Shown: piece by piece, positions 16,169 to 24,537 of the stretch
How positions within the stretch are numbered: position 1 is the stretch's first letter
Layout: each line of letters starts with the position of its first letter
NCBI GenBank assembly: GCA_019114415.1
Contig: DXFO01000054.1
Location: 1 to 54,027, forward strand
Reading direction: 5' to 3'
Length of the DNA: 54,027 bases
Origin: Candidatus Gemmiger faecavium
GTDB taxonomy: Bacteria; Bacillota; Clostridia; Oscillospirales; Ruminococcaceae
Translations under genes and position numbers: made by a program
Notes under the pieces: generated by a model
Databases searched by the model: none
What the model was told of the DNA's origin: nothing
The model's input: the letters and a program-made list of their open reading frames with translations, nothing else

Positions 16169-17350
16169 TTAAGTCGCCGGCTTTTCCAGCGGCTGGGCCT
16201 GACCCGGCACGGCAATATCAGCGCAAAAAACAAAGCTTGCACGGCAGACAACTCCCCCATCACTGCTTTCAAAGGCAAAGCTCTGCTGTTCGATCTCTGC
16301 ATCCGGGTATTCGTCCAGCAAGGCAAGTACACATTCTCGGCGTGCCATAGCCTGTGCGGTCTGTTCGGAATAGGTCAAACTCACGTTTTCCTGTGCGCGG
16401 TATTCCTTGGTATGGATACACCCCGGCAATGCAATGTGCCCTAAAACAAGCGGTTCCCAGTTTTCCGTGATTTGTGCATTGGACAGAACCGTTTCTTCCC
16501 CCAGGGGGATTTCAGTTCCCAAAAGGTACAGGGTTTTGACCGAGGATGTACGGTCCGTCAAAACAGCTGCTGTCTCTTCGTAGGTCTGCTCCGCCGTATA
16601 CCCGCGGCGGATGCGGCCAATCGCATGACCCGCTGCCGACTGGAATACTGAATTGCCTTCCCGGTCGAAGCGTTCCGCAGCAGCCAGAAGCTGCCCCTCT
16701 GCCACCAACTGGCCCGGCTCCACCTGTGAGAAGCCGCTTTCCACCTGAATCAGCACGATCTCGGCATCCGCCGCCGAATACAAGGCGATTTGCTCCTGTG
16801 GCTGCCGGATCTGCTGCTCTTCCATCGGTGTAGACTCCACAAAAAGACAGCCCCCGGCAAAGTTGAGCCCTACCCATCCGAAAAGTCCGGTTTGACCTTC
16901 CAGGGCTTTCTGCGTTCGAGCCAGGAGTTCCTGGGACACATAAGTTCCTTCCCGGAGCCCGTTCTCGTTCAGGAATGCTCGTACCGTCTCTGCCTGCGCC
17001 TGATCCAATGTGCCGAAATTGATCGACCATACAAAGCCTGACAGAAAATGTACAAGCACAAAAAACAAGATCGTTCCCGCCGCCAGACCCGGACGCAGCC
17101 AGAGCCTTTGCAGCAGGATGCCGGGGCCGCGATTTTGCAGAACGGCAAGCTCCAGTCCCTGATTTTGCGCAAGTACGGACAAATGCCGCAGATCCCGTCC
17201 CGGCAGCGACGCAAAGAATCCCACGTCATCACTGCGAATTCCGCGCATACGAATACCGGCCTGTGCGGCTGCGGAAAGCAAGCGCTGAGGCTGTTTCCCG
17301 GTGACAGAGACACGGAGCCAATCCAGTGCACGAAATTCATGCCGAGCCAT
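16169..17350 (-). CDS. yqfD: Sporulation protein YqfD
   Basis: YqfD is a membrane protein made in the mother cell during sporulation; yqfD mutants of Bacillus are blocked in engulfment-stage development. The 393-residue protein has an N-terminal soluble part, one clear membrane segment near residues 88-107 (LAAGTILFFVLVHFLSGFVW), and a long extracytoplasmic domain with FVGWVGL-like and EGQLLA motifs. The ATG at 17350 has GGGAGGGG upstream and overlaps yqfC by 14 bases. Confidence 0.88.
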   Translation of the reverse strand: MARHEFRALDWLRVSVTGKQPQRLLSAAAQAGIRMRGIRSDDVGFFASLPGRDLRHLSVLAQNQGLELAVLQNRGPGILLQRLWLRPGLAAGTILFFVLVHFLSGFVWSINFGTLDQAQAETVRAFLNENGLREGTYVSQELLARTQKALEGQTGLFGWVGLNFAGGCLFVESTPMEEQQIRQPQEQIALYSAADAEIVLIQVESGFSQVEPGQLVAEGQLLAAAERFDREGNSVFQSAAGHAIGRIRRGYTAEQTYEETAAVLTDRTSSVKTLYLLGTEIPLGEETVLSNAQITENWEPLVLGHIALPGCIHTKEYRAQENVSLTYSEQTAQAMARRECVLALLDEYPDAEIEQQSFAFESSDGGVVCRASFVFCADIAVPGQAQPLEKPAT

Positions 17351-17663
17351 TCTGCCCCTCCCATTTCCGCGCAAATTCGATCCGGTATACTTTCCCCGCA
17401 ACGCTGAGCCTTCGCCCGGATAAAGATTCTATCCGTAATTGCGCGCCATAAAATGTAATAACGAAATGCCCCATATCAAGACACAGTTTTTCCGGAGAAA
17501 AATCCAGAACACGGCGGCATCCATCCGTCAGGATACATCCGCCGCGGATCTGCAGCTCCGGCAAACGGTAAAAATCATCTTCCGGCTGTTCGAAGAGGCT
17601 TTTGATCGGAACTCCGGCCGCTTTTTTCTGTGACACGGACCGCAGGCGGTAACGTTTCATCAT
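17337..17663 (-). CDS. yqfC: Sporulation protein YqfC (YabP/YqfC family)
   Basis: A 108-residue member of the YabP/YqfC family. It has LRIRGGCILTDGCRRVLDFSPEKLCLDMG in a short beta-rich region and the typical ITFYGAQLRIESLSGRRLSVAGKVYRIEF end. These proteins are made in the mother cell under sigma-E. The ATG at 17663 is preceded by GGAAGGAGGG. It overlaps yqfD, forming the usual yqfCD pair. Confidence 0.85.
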   Translation of the reverse strand: MMKRYRLRSVSQKKAAGVPIKSLFEQPEDDFYRLPELQIRGGCILTDGCRRVLDFSPEKLCLDMGHFVITFYGAQLRIESLSGRRLSVAGKVYRIEFARKWEGQNGSA

Positions 17664-17687
17664 ACGGCCCTCCTTCCCGCGAGAATG

Positions 17688-17717
17688 GTTGCATGGGATC
17701 ACACATTCAAAATATAG
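17688..17717 (-). promoter_or_regulatory. Sigma-E-like promoter of yqfCD
   Basis: On the minus strand, an ATATTTT -35-like element (17715-17709) is followed after about 13-15 bases by CATGCAAC (17695-17688). This resembles the sigma-E pattern (ATATT, 14-15 bases, CATACANT). yqfC is a sigma-E gene in Bacillus, so the match fits. No sigma-A promoter is visible in this 72-base gap. Confidence 0.4.
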
Positions 17718-17735
17718 TACTTCGGAGGTCAGGAT

Positions 17736-18803
17736 ATGATAACCACAAATCTTTTGCATCGGTTGACCTTGCCATTCGCGGTAATATACGGTATTTTGCT
17801 GCTCTGTGTCCCAAAAGCCGCGGCCGAGGGGTTTGAAACCGGCATGAGATTATGTGTCGGCAGCGTTCTGCCTGCTTTGTTCCCGTTTTTTGTTGTCAGC
17901 AGCCTGATGATTCATGCCCCGGGAAATCAGGTCCTGGGCCGCCCGCTGCGGCCTTTTGTCCGCGCCTGTGGTCTACGGCCTAAAGATACAGCCGTACTCC
18001 TGATGCTTTCCTGGCTGGGAGGATACGCGGTCTGTGCCAAACTGATTGGCGACGCCTTACGTACAAAACGCATCCGGCGCAGCGAGGCACAGGCACTTCT
18101 GATTTTGGGCTGCTGCTCAAGTCCGGGTTTCGTGATCGGAAGCGTCGGCGGATTCATGCTGGGGAATCTCCGGATTGGGATTTTGCTTTATTTTTTGCAG
18201 TTGGCTTCCAATCTGTTTGCTGCCGCCCTGCTGTGGGCAAAGATCCGTCCTGAGGAGAGCAGCTCTGCAACCGGCTTAAAGGCCGACTGTATAACACCGG
18301 TTTCACTTCCTCAGGCAATCTCATCTGCATTGGACAGCAGTTTGTCCGTTTGCGGATGCGTGCTGTTCTTTTGTGTAACGGTATCGGCGATCAAGGCGGT
18401 CATCCCCATGAATGCTCTTGTCACAGCCTGTCTGTGCGCAGTGATGGAAATCTCCTCGGGGTGCTATGCATTTACGCGGCTGGAGGGTGCTGCGGCGGTT
18501 TACGGTATTTGCTGCTGTCTGGGCATCCTCAGCGCCTCTGTCTTTTCGCAGATCCGGTATCTTGTGGGAAGCGGGATTCCTCTGCGGTGGTTTGCGTTGT
18601 CCAGGCTGTGCGGCACGCTGTTTTTGTGTATGGGGCTCAGGCTTTGCATGGCTGTTTTGCCGGGTACTGCACCGGTATCCTCCTCTTTGTCCGAGCGGGT
18701 GATCGTGACCAATCGCCTGCCCTGGGACAGCGCGTTTTTACTGCTTTGTTTTCTCTGTGCCGTGCTTTACAAACTCTACGGAAAAAATTATAATTGTAAG
18801 TAA
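17736..18803 (+). CDS. ylbJ: YlbJ-like sporulation integral membrane protein
   Basis: A 355-residue polytopic membrane protein with about eight hydrophobic segments. It has the nucleoside-recognition (gate) domain pattern SVLPALFPFFVVSSLMI near residues 44-60 and LLMLSWLGGYAVCAKLIGD near 85-105, as in YlbJ/SpoVM-type sporulation membrane proteins needed for cortex formation in Bacillus. CGGAGG lies before the ATG. It is divergent from yqfCD, so both may be switched on together in the mother cell. Confidence 0.85.
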   Translation: MITTNLLHRLTLPFAVIYGILLLCVPKAAAEGFETGMRLCVGSVLPALFPFFVVSSLMIHAPGNQVLGRPLRPFVRACGLRPKDTAVLLMLSWLGGYAVCAKLIGDALRTKRIRRSEAQALLILGCCSSPGFVIGSVGGFMLGNLRIGILLYFLQLASNLFAAALLWAKIRPEESSSATGLKADCITPVSLPQAISSALDSSLSVCGCVLFFCVTVSAIKAVIPMNALVTACLCAVMEISSGCYAFTRLEGAAAVYGICCCLGILSASVFSQIRYLVGSGIPLRWFALSRLCGTLFLCMGLRLCMAVLPGTAPVSSSLSERVIVTNRLPWDSAFLLLCFLCAVLYKLYGKNYNCK

Positions 18804-18850
18804 TGTTTTCTGGAATTTTGCAGGCAACGCCCGGGGAAAGGACGCGAGAG

Positions 18851-19069
18851 ATGTTCAAAAAGAAACTGTACGGCACTAAAATCGCGCCCTCTTGTTCATA
18901 CTGTATTTACGGCACCCCCGCATCTGACCGCAAAATGATTTTTTGCCGTCGGCGAGGTGTTGTTTCACCTTATTATTCCTGCCGAAAGTTCCGGTATGAT
19001 CCTCTGATGCGGGTACCCCGCCGTCAGGAACTGCCGCAGCTGGACCCCAGCGATTTTACTTTGGATTGA
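18851..19069 (+). CDS. Small cysteine-containing protein, family unknown
   Basis: A 72-residue basic protein with four cysteines in the order C-x2-C (CSYC), C (IFCRRRG) and C (YYSCRKF), followed by YDPLMRVPRR. The spacing suggests a metal site. Similar short proteins with C-x2-C...CxxxGxVSPYxSCRKFxYDP are common in Clostridia, but I know no function. I take the ATG at 18851, preceded by AAAGGACG. An in-frame ATG at 18803 overlaps the ylbJ stop without a ribosome binding site. Probably cotranscribed with ylbJ. Confidence 0.7.
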   Translation: MFKKKLYGTKIAPSCSYCIYGTPASDRKMIFCRRRGVVSPYYSCRKFRYDPLMRVPRRQELPQLDPSDFTLD

Positions 19070-19096
19070 TCAAAACACAGCAAAGGATGCAGCAAA

Positions 19097-19951
19097 ATGA
19101 ATAACCACAAACCGATTCTGATTCCGCCCCCGCAGCGCAAGGGACTTGTTGCAGCCGTTGCCCTTCTGCTGCGCATCTCGGTCATCCTAGTGATGGTCGC
19201 GCAAATCTTTAACCGAAATTTTGAAAACGTCTTTCTCTGCGTATTGACGCTCGTCCTGTTTACGGTCCCTGCCATTCTGGAGCGCCGCCTGAGCATCGAG
19301 TTGCCCGGTACGCTGGAAATCATTGTCCTTCTGTTTATCTATGCGGCCGAGATCCTGGGTGAGATCCAGGCGTTCTATGTGCACATTCCCAACTGGGATA
19401 CCATGCTGCATACCATGAACGGATTTCTGTGTGCGGCAATCGGCTTTTCCCTGCTGGACATCCTCAACCGGAATGAAAACGTCAAGTTTTCTCTGTCGCC
19501 GCTTTATCTGGCTATTGTGGCCTTCTGCTTTTCCATGACGGTAGGCGTTGTATGGGAGTTTTTTGAGGGAACGATGGACGCCTTTTTCTACTTTGATATG
19601 CAAAAAGACACCATCGTCAACGCCATCGGTTCCATTATGCTGGACCCCGCCGGCGGCAATCATCCCACGATGATGAAGGACATCACCGATGTGATCATCG
19701 TCCAGGCAGACGGAACTCAGACCGCCCTGGGACTGGGCGGATACCTGGACATTGGGCTGCTGGATACCATGGAGGACCTGTTCGTTAACTTTGTCGGCGC
19801 ATTCGTCTTTTCCATCATTGGTTACTTCTATGTCCGCAGCCGCGGTCAGGGGCGTTTCGCTCGCCGTTTCATCCCCGTGATTCGCAACGATGAGAGCAGC
19901 GAAGTCTCACAGGACACCGCAAAACCCGAACTTCCGCAGGATAATTCCTGA
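19097..19951 (+). CDS. Polytopic membrane protein, DUF2238/YjdF-like
   Basis: A 284-residue protein with about six membrane segments. Conserved acidic and histidine residues sit at membrane edges: NWDTMLHTMNGF near residue 99, VVWEFFEGTMDAFF near 150, and DTMEDLFVNFVGAF near 215-230. This W-D...H / W-E...E / D-x3-D-x3-N layout recalls the DUF2238 (YjdF) family. The C-terminus is a hydrophilic cytoplasmic tail of about 45 residues. Function unknown. AAAGGA lies ten bases before the ATG. Confidence 0.7.
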   Translation: MNNHKPILIPPPQRKGLVAAVALLLRISVILVMVAQIFNRNFENVFLCVLTLVLFTVPAILERRLSIELPGTLEIIVLLFIYAAEILGEIQAFYVHIPNWDTMLHTMNGFLCAAIGFSLLDILNRNENVKFSLSPLYLAIVAFCFSMTVGVVWEFFEGTMDAFFYFDMQKDTIVNAIGSIMLDPAGGNHPTMMKDITDVIIVQADGTQTALGLGGYLDIGLLDTMEDLFVNFVGAFVFSIIGYFYVRSRGQGRFARRFIPVIRNDESSEVSQDTAKPELPQDNS

Positions 19952-19981
19952 TGTCATTTTTGCTGTTTTTTGTTTTTTCCC

Positions 19982-20009
19982 TTGACTTCTCTTAAAAATC
20001 CGTTATACT
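19982..20009 (+). promoter_or_regulatory. Sigma-A promoter of tRNA-Thr
   Basis: A -35 TTGACT (19982-19987) and -10 TATACT (20004-20009) are separated by 16 bases. The start would be near 20016, leaving a 50-base leader. A second TATAAT at 20051-20056 has no -35. Confidence 0.6.
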
Positions 20010-20067
20010 ATATGTTGTCGCGTTTGCCGTTACTGCGGTGTGCGATAAGGTATAATATCGCGGATAT

Positions 20068-20143
20068 GCTACTGTGGCTCAGTTGGTAGAGCAGCTGATT
20101 CGTAATCAGCAGGCCGCCGGTTCAAGTCCGGCCAGTAGCTCCA
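20068..20143 (+). tRNA. tRNA-Thr (anticodon CGT)
   Basis: A complete cloverleaf: acceptor GCTACTG with CAGTAGC, D-arm GCTC/GAGC, anticodon stem GCTGA/TCAGC with loop TTCGTAA (anticodon CGT, codon ACG), T-arm GCCGG/CCGGC with TTCAAGT, discriminator T and encoded CCA at 20141-20143. Confidence 0.96.
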
Positions 20144-20144
20144 A

Positions 20145-20180
20145 ACTCGCCTCCGGTATATTGCCGGGGGCGAGTTTTTT
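20145..20180 (+). terminator. Terminator of tRNA-Thr
   Basis: ACTCGCC (20145-20151) pairs with GGCGAGT (20169-20175), with an inner CCGG/CCGG extension, and is followed by six T. Confidence 0.85.
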
Positions 20181-20225
20181 CATACCTTCAAGTTTCCTCT
20201 ATCGGTGCGAAGCGTTAGAAATACA

Positions 20226-20264
20226 AAAAAGCTGTACGGCCATTATAAAACCGTACAGCTTTTT
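20226..20264. terminator. Bidirectional terminator
   Basis: A perfect 14-bp inverted repeat (20226-20239 with 20251-20264), A-rich on one flank and T-rich on the other, so it can stop transcription both ways. It ends the minus-strand DAHP synthase gene and backs up the tRNA terminator. Confidence 0.85.
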
Positions 20265-20290
20265 GATTTTTATGTCAGGAGAAACCTACA

Positions 20291-21319
20291 TCAACACATT
20301 TCGGCGATCTGATACAAAAGCTTCTCGGATGCATCCCAACCCAGGCAGGGGTCTGTGATGGACTTGCCGTAGATATGTTCGGAAACATCCTGGCGGCCCG
20401 GCTCAATGTAGCTTTCGATCATGACGCCCTTGACCAGCTTGCGGATCTCGGGAGACAGTTCACGGTTATGCATGACTTCCTTGACAATGCGGACCTGCTC
20501 CTGATACTGCTTATCGGAGTTGGAGTGGTTGGCGTCAACAATAACCGCGGGATTCTGCAGGCCCATCTTGGCATACATTTCCAGCAGGCGCTGGATATCC
20601 TCGTAATGATAGTTGGGCTGGCTGACACCGCGCTTGTTGACGCCGCCGCGCAAGATGGCATGGGCCACCGGGTTGCCGGAGGTCTCCACCTCGCTGCCCG
20701 CATAGGCAAAATGCTGCGGGTGCTGCGCCGCATAAATGGAGTTGAGCATAACGGAGAAGTCGCCGCTGGTGGGGTTTTTCATGCCGGTAGCAACGTCAAA
20801 ACCGCTGGCAGTCTGACGGTGATGCTGGTCCTCCACCGAGCGTGCACCGATGGCAACATAGGAAAGCAAATCTTCCACATAGCCCCAGTTTTCGGGATAC
20901 AGCATCTCATCTGCCGGGGGAAGGCCGAACTCCTCAATGGAACGCATCTGCAGACGACGCATAGCGATCAGGCCGGCAACCAGGTCCGGGCGTTCCTCAG
21001 GGTTCGGCTGAAATGCGATGCCTTTATAGCCGTCGCCGTTGGTACGGGGTTTGTAGGTATAAATGCGGGGAACGATCTCAATACGGTCCTTGACCTTTTC
21101 CTGAACGCGGGCCAGACGGCTGACGTAATCGCAGACGGCATCCTCATTGTCTGCCGAGCAAGGGCCGATCACAACCAGAAATTTATCGGACTTCCCGGTA
21201 ATGATATCGCGGACGGCCTGGTCTTTCGCCTTCTTGACCTCTTTGGCGTGTTCGGACAGCGGGTACTGTGCCCGGATCTCAGCCGGTGTCGGCAGTTTTT
21301 TCAGAAATGAAAAGCTCAT
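20291..21319 (-). CDS. aroF: 3-deoxy-7-phosphoheptulonate (DAHP) synthase, class I AroF/G type
   Basis: Joins phosphoenolpyruvate and erythrose 4-phosphate, the first step of the shikimate pathway. The 342-residue protein has the class I marks: IGPCSADN near residue 52, PRTNGDGYKGI (KPRT motif), GARSVEDQHHRQTASG, MKNPTSGD, and VDANHSNSDK towards the end. No extra regulatory domain is fused. I use the ATG at 21319, ten bases after AAAGG; a GTG two codons upstream is too close to that site. A sigma-A promoter lies 135 bases upstream. Confidence 0.95.
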   Translation of the reverse strand: MSFSFLKKLPTPAEIRAQYPLSEHAKEVKKAKDQAVRDIITGKSDKFLVVIGPCSADNEDAVCDYVSRLARVQEKVKDRIEIVPRIYTYKPRTNGDGYKGIAFQPNPEERPDLVAGLIAMRRLQMRSIEEFGLPPADEMLYPENWGYVEDLLSYVAIGARSVEDQHHRQTASGFDVATGMKNPTSGDFSVMLNSIYAAQHPQHFAYAGSEVETSGNPVAHAILRGGVNKRGVSQPNYHYEDIQRLLEMYAKMGLQNPAVIVDANHSNSDKQYQEQVRIVKEVMHNRELSPEIRKLVKGVMIESYIEPGRQDVSEHIYGKSITDPCLGWDASEKLLYQIAEMC

Positions 21320-21453
21320 TTGCACTCAACCTTTCCAAACGTCTTTTGGGCAGATATGTCCCCCACTCCCTCGCTGCACGATTTCTGATGCATTTCATCG
21401 CAAAACGCATATTCATGCAAACACAGACGACATACTGTATAAAACCCATATAA

Positions 21454-21482
21454 ATAATATATCGCCGGGACCACAATGTCAA
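21454..21482 (-). promoter_or_regulatory. Sigma-A promoter of the DAHP synthase gene
   Basis: On the minus strand, consensus -35 TTGACA (21482-21477) and -10 TATTAT (21459-21454) are 17 bases apart. The leader of about 125 bases shows no T-box, terminator or convincing leader peptide. Confidence 0.75.
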
Positions 21483-21574
21483 CCAAATAACAGCGGTTCC
21501 TTTTCTCTTGCCCGGCATGACGCGGAACATCCCGGCAGAATAAGAAAGCCTGTGCCTTTCGGGAACGGAACATA

Positions 21575-21605
21575 CAAAAAGAAAGCGGCCCTGTTGCCGC
21601 TCTCT
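21575..21605 (-). terminator. Terminator of pyrBI
   Basis: On the minus strand a GC-rich stem (about 21583-21589 with 21596-21602) is followed by TTTCTTTTTG, 12 bases after the pyrI stop. Confidence 0.65.
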
Positions 21606-21616
21606 TTGTTCTTGTC

Positions 21617-22045
21617 TTACGGTTTGACCCGGAACTCTTCCTCGCAATAAATGCAGCGATAACGGCCGCTGGGAGTGAGTTCAAAAATATGGTCGCAGCC
21701 TTCCTCGATGGCAGTAATGCAGCGGGGATTTTTGCATTTGATGACATTCACAAGACGCTTGGGAAGATCAGGGCGGATTTTCCTTGCGATATGCCCGTTT
21801 TCAATGCAGGTAATGCTGATCTGGGGGTCCAGATAGCCGAGAACATCAAAATTGATTTTGCTGATGTCGCCTTCAATCTTGATGATGTCCTTTTTGCCGC
21901 TTTTCTGGCTGCGGACGTTCTGCAAGAGAGCCACGCTGGCATCCGGCAGTTTTTCCAGCTCCATCAAATTGTACAGTGCCATGCCGGTGCCGGCAGTGAT
22001 ATGATCGATGACTACACCGTTTTGAATTTCATCAACTTTCAGCAT
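21617..22045 (-). CDS. pyrI: Aspartate carbamoyltransferase regulatory subunit PyrI
   Basis: The nucleotide-sensing subunit of class B aspartate carbamoyltransferase. The 142-residue protein has the N-terminal allosteric domain ([18 protein letters not shown]) and the C-terminal zinc domain, with four cysteines as C-x4-C (CKNPRC) and C-x2-C (CIYC) that bind the catalytic subunit. GGAGG lies before the ATG. It overlaps the end of pyrB by seven bases. Confidence 0.96.
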   Translation of the reverse strand: MLKVDEIQNGVVIDHITAGTGMALYNLMELEKLPDASVALLQNVRSQKSGKKDIIKIEGDISKINFDVLGYLDPQISITCIENGHIARKIRPDLPKRLVNVIKCKNPRCITAIEEGCDHIFELTPSGRYRCIYCEEEFRVKP

Positions 22046-22986
22046 TCGAACGCAACCTCCCCAGTCAGCGGGTCCTTTAAGCCCAGCAAAGTCATAATCA
22101 GGGCCATACGGATATATACGCCGTTCTGGACCTGTTCAAAGTACGCTGCGCGCGGATCGTCATCCACGTCCAGCGTGATCTCATTCACGCGGGGCAACGG
22201 GTGCAGGACCGCCATATCTTCCCGGGCAAGAGCCATCTTCGCCTCGGTCAGCACATAGCTGTTCTTGAGGCGGACGTAGTCTTCCTCGTTAAAGAAGCGC
22301 TCCCGCTGAACACGGGTCATATACAGGATGTCGAGTTCAGGCATTGCATCTTCCAGGCTGCGGACTTCCACATAGGGGATGTTCTTGGGTTCCAGGAACT
22401 CGTGAATGATGTAATCGGGAACGCGCAGCTCTTCCGGAGAGATCAGAACGAACTTCATACCCTCACAGCGCGCCAGGCTCTTGATCAGAGAATGCACCGT
22501 GCGGCCAAATTTCAAATCGCCGCAGAAACCGATGGTCAGATGATCCAGGCGTCCCTTGCGGCGGCGGATGGTCAGCATATCCAGCAGCGTCTGGGTGGGA
22601 TGGCTGTGTCCGCCATCACCCGCATTGATGACCGGGATGCGGGAATACCGGGACGCACGCAGCGGGGCACCTTCTTTGGGATGACGCATTGCCGCAATGT
22701 CCGCATAGCAGCTGATGACCCGAATGGTATCGGCCACAGTCTCTCCCTTGGAGGCGCTGGAAACGCCGGCGTCCGGGAAGCCCAGCACCTTGCCGCCCAG
22801 GTTCAGCATTGCCGCCTCAAAGGAAAGACGGGTTCTGGTCGAAGGCTCGTAAAACAACGTAGCAAGCTTTTTGCGTTGGGCTACATCCTGGTAGGCGGTG
22901 GGGTTCTGGCGTATCCTGTCGGCCAGATCCATCAGGCGAAGCGATTCCTCCATGGTGAAATCCAGCGGATCGATCAAATGTCTCAT
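22039..22986 (-). CDS. pyrB: Aspartate carbamoyltransferase catalytic subunit PyrB
   Basis: Makes carbamoyl aspartate, the committed step of pyrimidine synthesis. The 315-residue protein has the carbamoyl-phosphate site [11 protein letters not shown] (about residues 47-57), [10 protein letters not shown] near 128-137, and HPLPRVNEI near 262. AAGGGAAG precedes the ATG. It lies 24 bases after the GntR-family gene on the same strand, so the two are probably cotranscribed. No attenuator or PyrR-binding RNA is visible in that gap. Confidence 0.96.
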   Translation of the reverse strand: MRHLIDPLDFTMEESLRLMDLADRIRQNPTAYQDVAQRKKLATLFYEPSTRTRLSFEAAMLNLGGKVLGFPDAGVSSASKGETVADTIRVISCYADIAAMRHPKEGAPLRASRYSRIPVINAGDGGHSHPTQTLLDMLTIRRRKGRLDHLTIGFCGDLKFGRTVHSLIKSLARCEGMKFVLISPEELRVPDYIIHEFLEPKNIPYVEVRSLEDAMPELDILYMTRVQRERFFNEEDYVRLKNSYVLTEAKMALAREDMAVLHPLPRVNEITLDVDDDPRAAYFEQVQNGVYIRMALIMTLLGLKDPLTGEVAFEC

Positions 22987-23010
22987 TTGGCTGCTTCCCT
23001 TCTTTATGTT

Positions 23011-23769
23011 TTACATCATCTTGCGGACCATCGCAAAATCGAAGAAACTTGTGTAATAGGTATAACACCGCAGAATGGGCTGGCACAACCGGGAGTAACA
23101 GGTCTCGTCAAGCATCAAAAGCGCCTGGCCTTCCCGCAGGCGGAGCAGGCGCCGGACTGCAGCGCCGCCTTCCACTGCGTGAATATGGGCGACCGTACTG
23201 GTCGCCTGCTGACCTGTGATCTCATACAAAAGCTCAAACACCGGACGGGAAAAATCCGCCTTATCCAGCTTGCGGCCTCCAAACAGGGCCAGCGGGATGA
23301 TATCGTTGGAATACAGTACCGGCGTGTCGTTCGCCAACACTCTGCGGCAGATACGCACCACGATATCCCCCGGAGCAATGCCGAGGCTTTTGGCCAGACG
23401 CTCGTCCGCTTCCTCCCGGGTCACTTCCAGATTATCAGAGCGAGGCTGCTTGCCTTTGGCATAGATCATGCTGTAAAATTCCAGCTTATGATCCATCCGG
23501 CTCTGCAGCATCACCACATCCCGGTTGACGACTGTCCCGATCCCGCGCACACGCTCAATAAAACCTTCGCGCTCGAGTTCACTCAATGCATCGCGCACAA
23601 CAGTACGGCTGACTCCCAGTGCGGTAGCCAGTTCTGTTTCGGCGGGCAGGCGGTCATGTCCCGCATAAAGTCCGCTGCGCATTTCCTGCGCAAGGCGCTC
23701 CACCACCCGGGCTGAGATCAGCTCTCCTCCCAGTCTGGTGCTGCCGTTTGATTCGGTTTGATGTTTCAT
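23011..23769 (-). CDS. GntR-family (HutC/UTRA) transcriptional regulator
   Basis: A 252-residue regulator. The N-terminal winged helix-turn-helix (about residues 20-85) contains GHDRLPAETELATALGVSRTVVRDALSELEREGFIERVRGIGTVV. The rest is a UTRA-type effector domain with IYAKGKQPRSDNLEV, ICRRVLANDTPVLYSNDIIPLAL and ending in YTYYTSFFDFAMVR. It lies directly upstream of pyrBI on the same strand, suggesting control of pyrimidine synthesis by a small-molecule effector (inference). AAAGGAAC lies before the ATG. Confidence 0.9.
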   Translation of the reverse strand: MKHQTESNGSTRLGGELISARVVERLAQEMRSGLYAGHDRLPAETELATALGVSRTVVRDALSELEREGFIERVRGIGTVVNRDVVMLQSRMDHKLEFYSMIYAKGKQPRSDNLEVTREEADERLAKSLGIAPGDIVVRICRRVLANDTPVLYSNDIIPLALFGGRKLDKADFSRPVFELLYEITGQQATSTVAHIHAVEGGAAVRRLLRLREGQALLMLDETCYSRLCQPILRCYTYYTSFFDFAMVRKMM

Positions 23770-23802
23770 TGCGTGCAGTTCCTTTCGCCGTGGGTCCGAC
23801 TT

Positions 23803-23812
23803 ATTATATCAC
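23803..23812 (-). promoter_or_regulatory. Extended -10 promoter of gntR-pyrBI
   Basis: On the minus strand, TGATATAAT (extended -10; TATAAT at 23808-23803) lies 34 bases before the ATG. The -35 at 17 bases is poor. The AT-rich surroundings could hold the regulator's own operator. Confidence 0.5.
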
Positions 23813-23819
23813 ACTAATT

Positions 23820-24506
23820 TTATTTTTCTACCTTTTCCGGCAAGGTATTTTCACTTGACCGTGCCATACCGTTTTCCGCTGCGTAACGGCACACGTCTGC
23901 CAGGCAGCATTTTTCGCAATAGGGCGTTGTTCTTGCAGTGCAGACTTCCCGGCCGTGATATACCAGCCGGTGGCAGAAATCGCTTCCTTCTTCGGGCGGA
24001 ATGATCTTCCACAGCGCCATTTCCACACGGCGAGGGTCTTTGATGCCGTCCACCAGGCCGATCCGGTTGCTCAGGCGAATGCAATGGGTATCCGTAACGA
24101 TGGCCGGCTTGCCGAATACGTCCCCCATAATAAGGTTCGCACTTTTTCTGCCCACACCCGGCAGTTTCAAAAGTTCCTCAAAGGTCTGGGGAATGCCGCA
24201 GTCATACTCGTCCCGCAGCATACGCATACAGGCCGAGATATCCCGTGCCTTGCTCCGCCCCAGACCGCAAGGACGGACGATCTCTTCGATTTCCTCCGGC
24301 GTGGCTGCTGCAAGAGCTGCTACGGAAGGATATTTGGCAAACAGATCCTGCACTACTACATTGACCCGCGCATCGGTGCACTGTGCAGCCAGGCGCACTT
24401 CTACAAGGAGCTGCCAGGCGTGGTCGTAATCCAGCGTGCACTCTGCAAGGGGATACCGTTCTTTCAGGCGTTCGATGCAGATCTGTGCCAGTTCTTTTTT
24501 TGTCAT
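23820..24506 (-). CDS. nth: Endonuclease III
   Basis: A base-excision repair DNA glycosylase/AP lyase for oxidised pyrimidines. The protein has helix-hairpin-helix LPGVGRKSANLIM with the catalytic lysine, the catalytic aspartate in VTDTHCIRLSNRIGL, and a C-terminal iron-sulfur site C-x7-C-x2-C-x5-C (from CTARTTPYC). The first spacer is one residue longer than in E. coli. I use the ATG at 24506 (228 residues). The frame stays open to 24551, and the ribosome binding site (AGAGAGG) does not settle the choice. It probably has its own promoter, because rarA diverges from it. Confidence 0.94.
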   Translation of the reverse strand: MTKKELAQICIERLKERYPLAECTLDYDHAWQLLVEVRLAAQCTDARVNVVVQDLFAKYPSVAALAAATPEEIEEIVRPCGLGRSKARDISACMRMLRDEYDCGIPQTFEELLKLPGVGRKSANLIMGDVFGKPAIVTDTHCIRLSNRIGLVDGIKDPRRVEMALWKIIPPEEGSDFCHRLVYHGREVCTARTTPYCEKCCLADVCRYAAENGMARSSENTLPEKVEK

Positions 24507-24537
24507 TTCTGCTTTCACGTTCCTCTCTATTCTCTGT

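Noticed and set aside
21320-21460. Leader of the DAHP synthase gene as a T-box or tryptophan/aromatic leader-peptide attenuator.
   Set aside because: No T-box sequence, no terminator and no run of aromatic codons; only one Trp codon in a short frame.
22987-23010. PyrR-type attenuator before pyrB.
   Set aside because: The gap to the upstream gene is only 24 bases and holds only the ribosome binding site.
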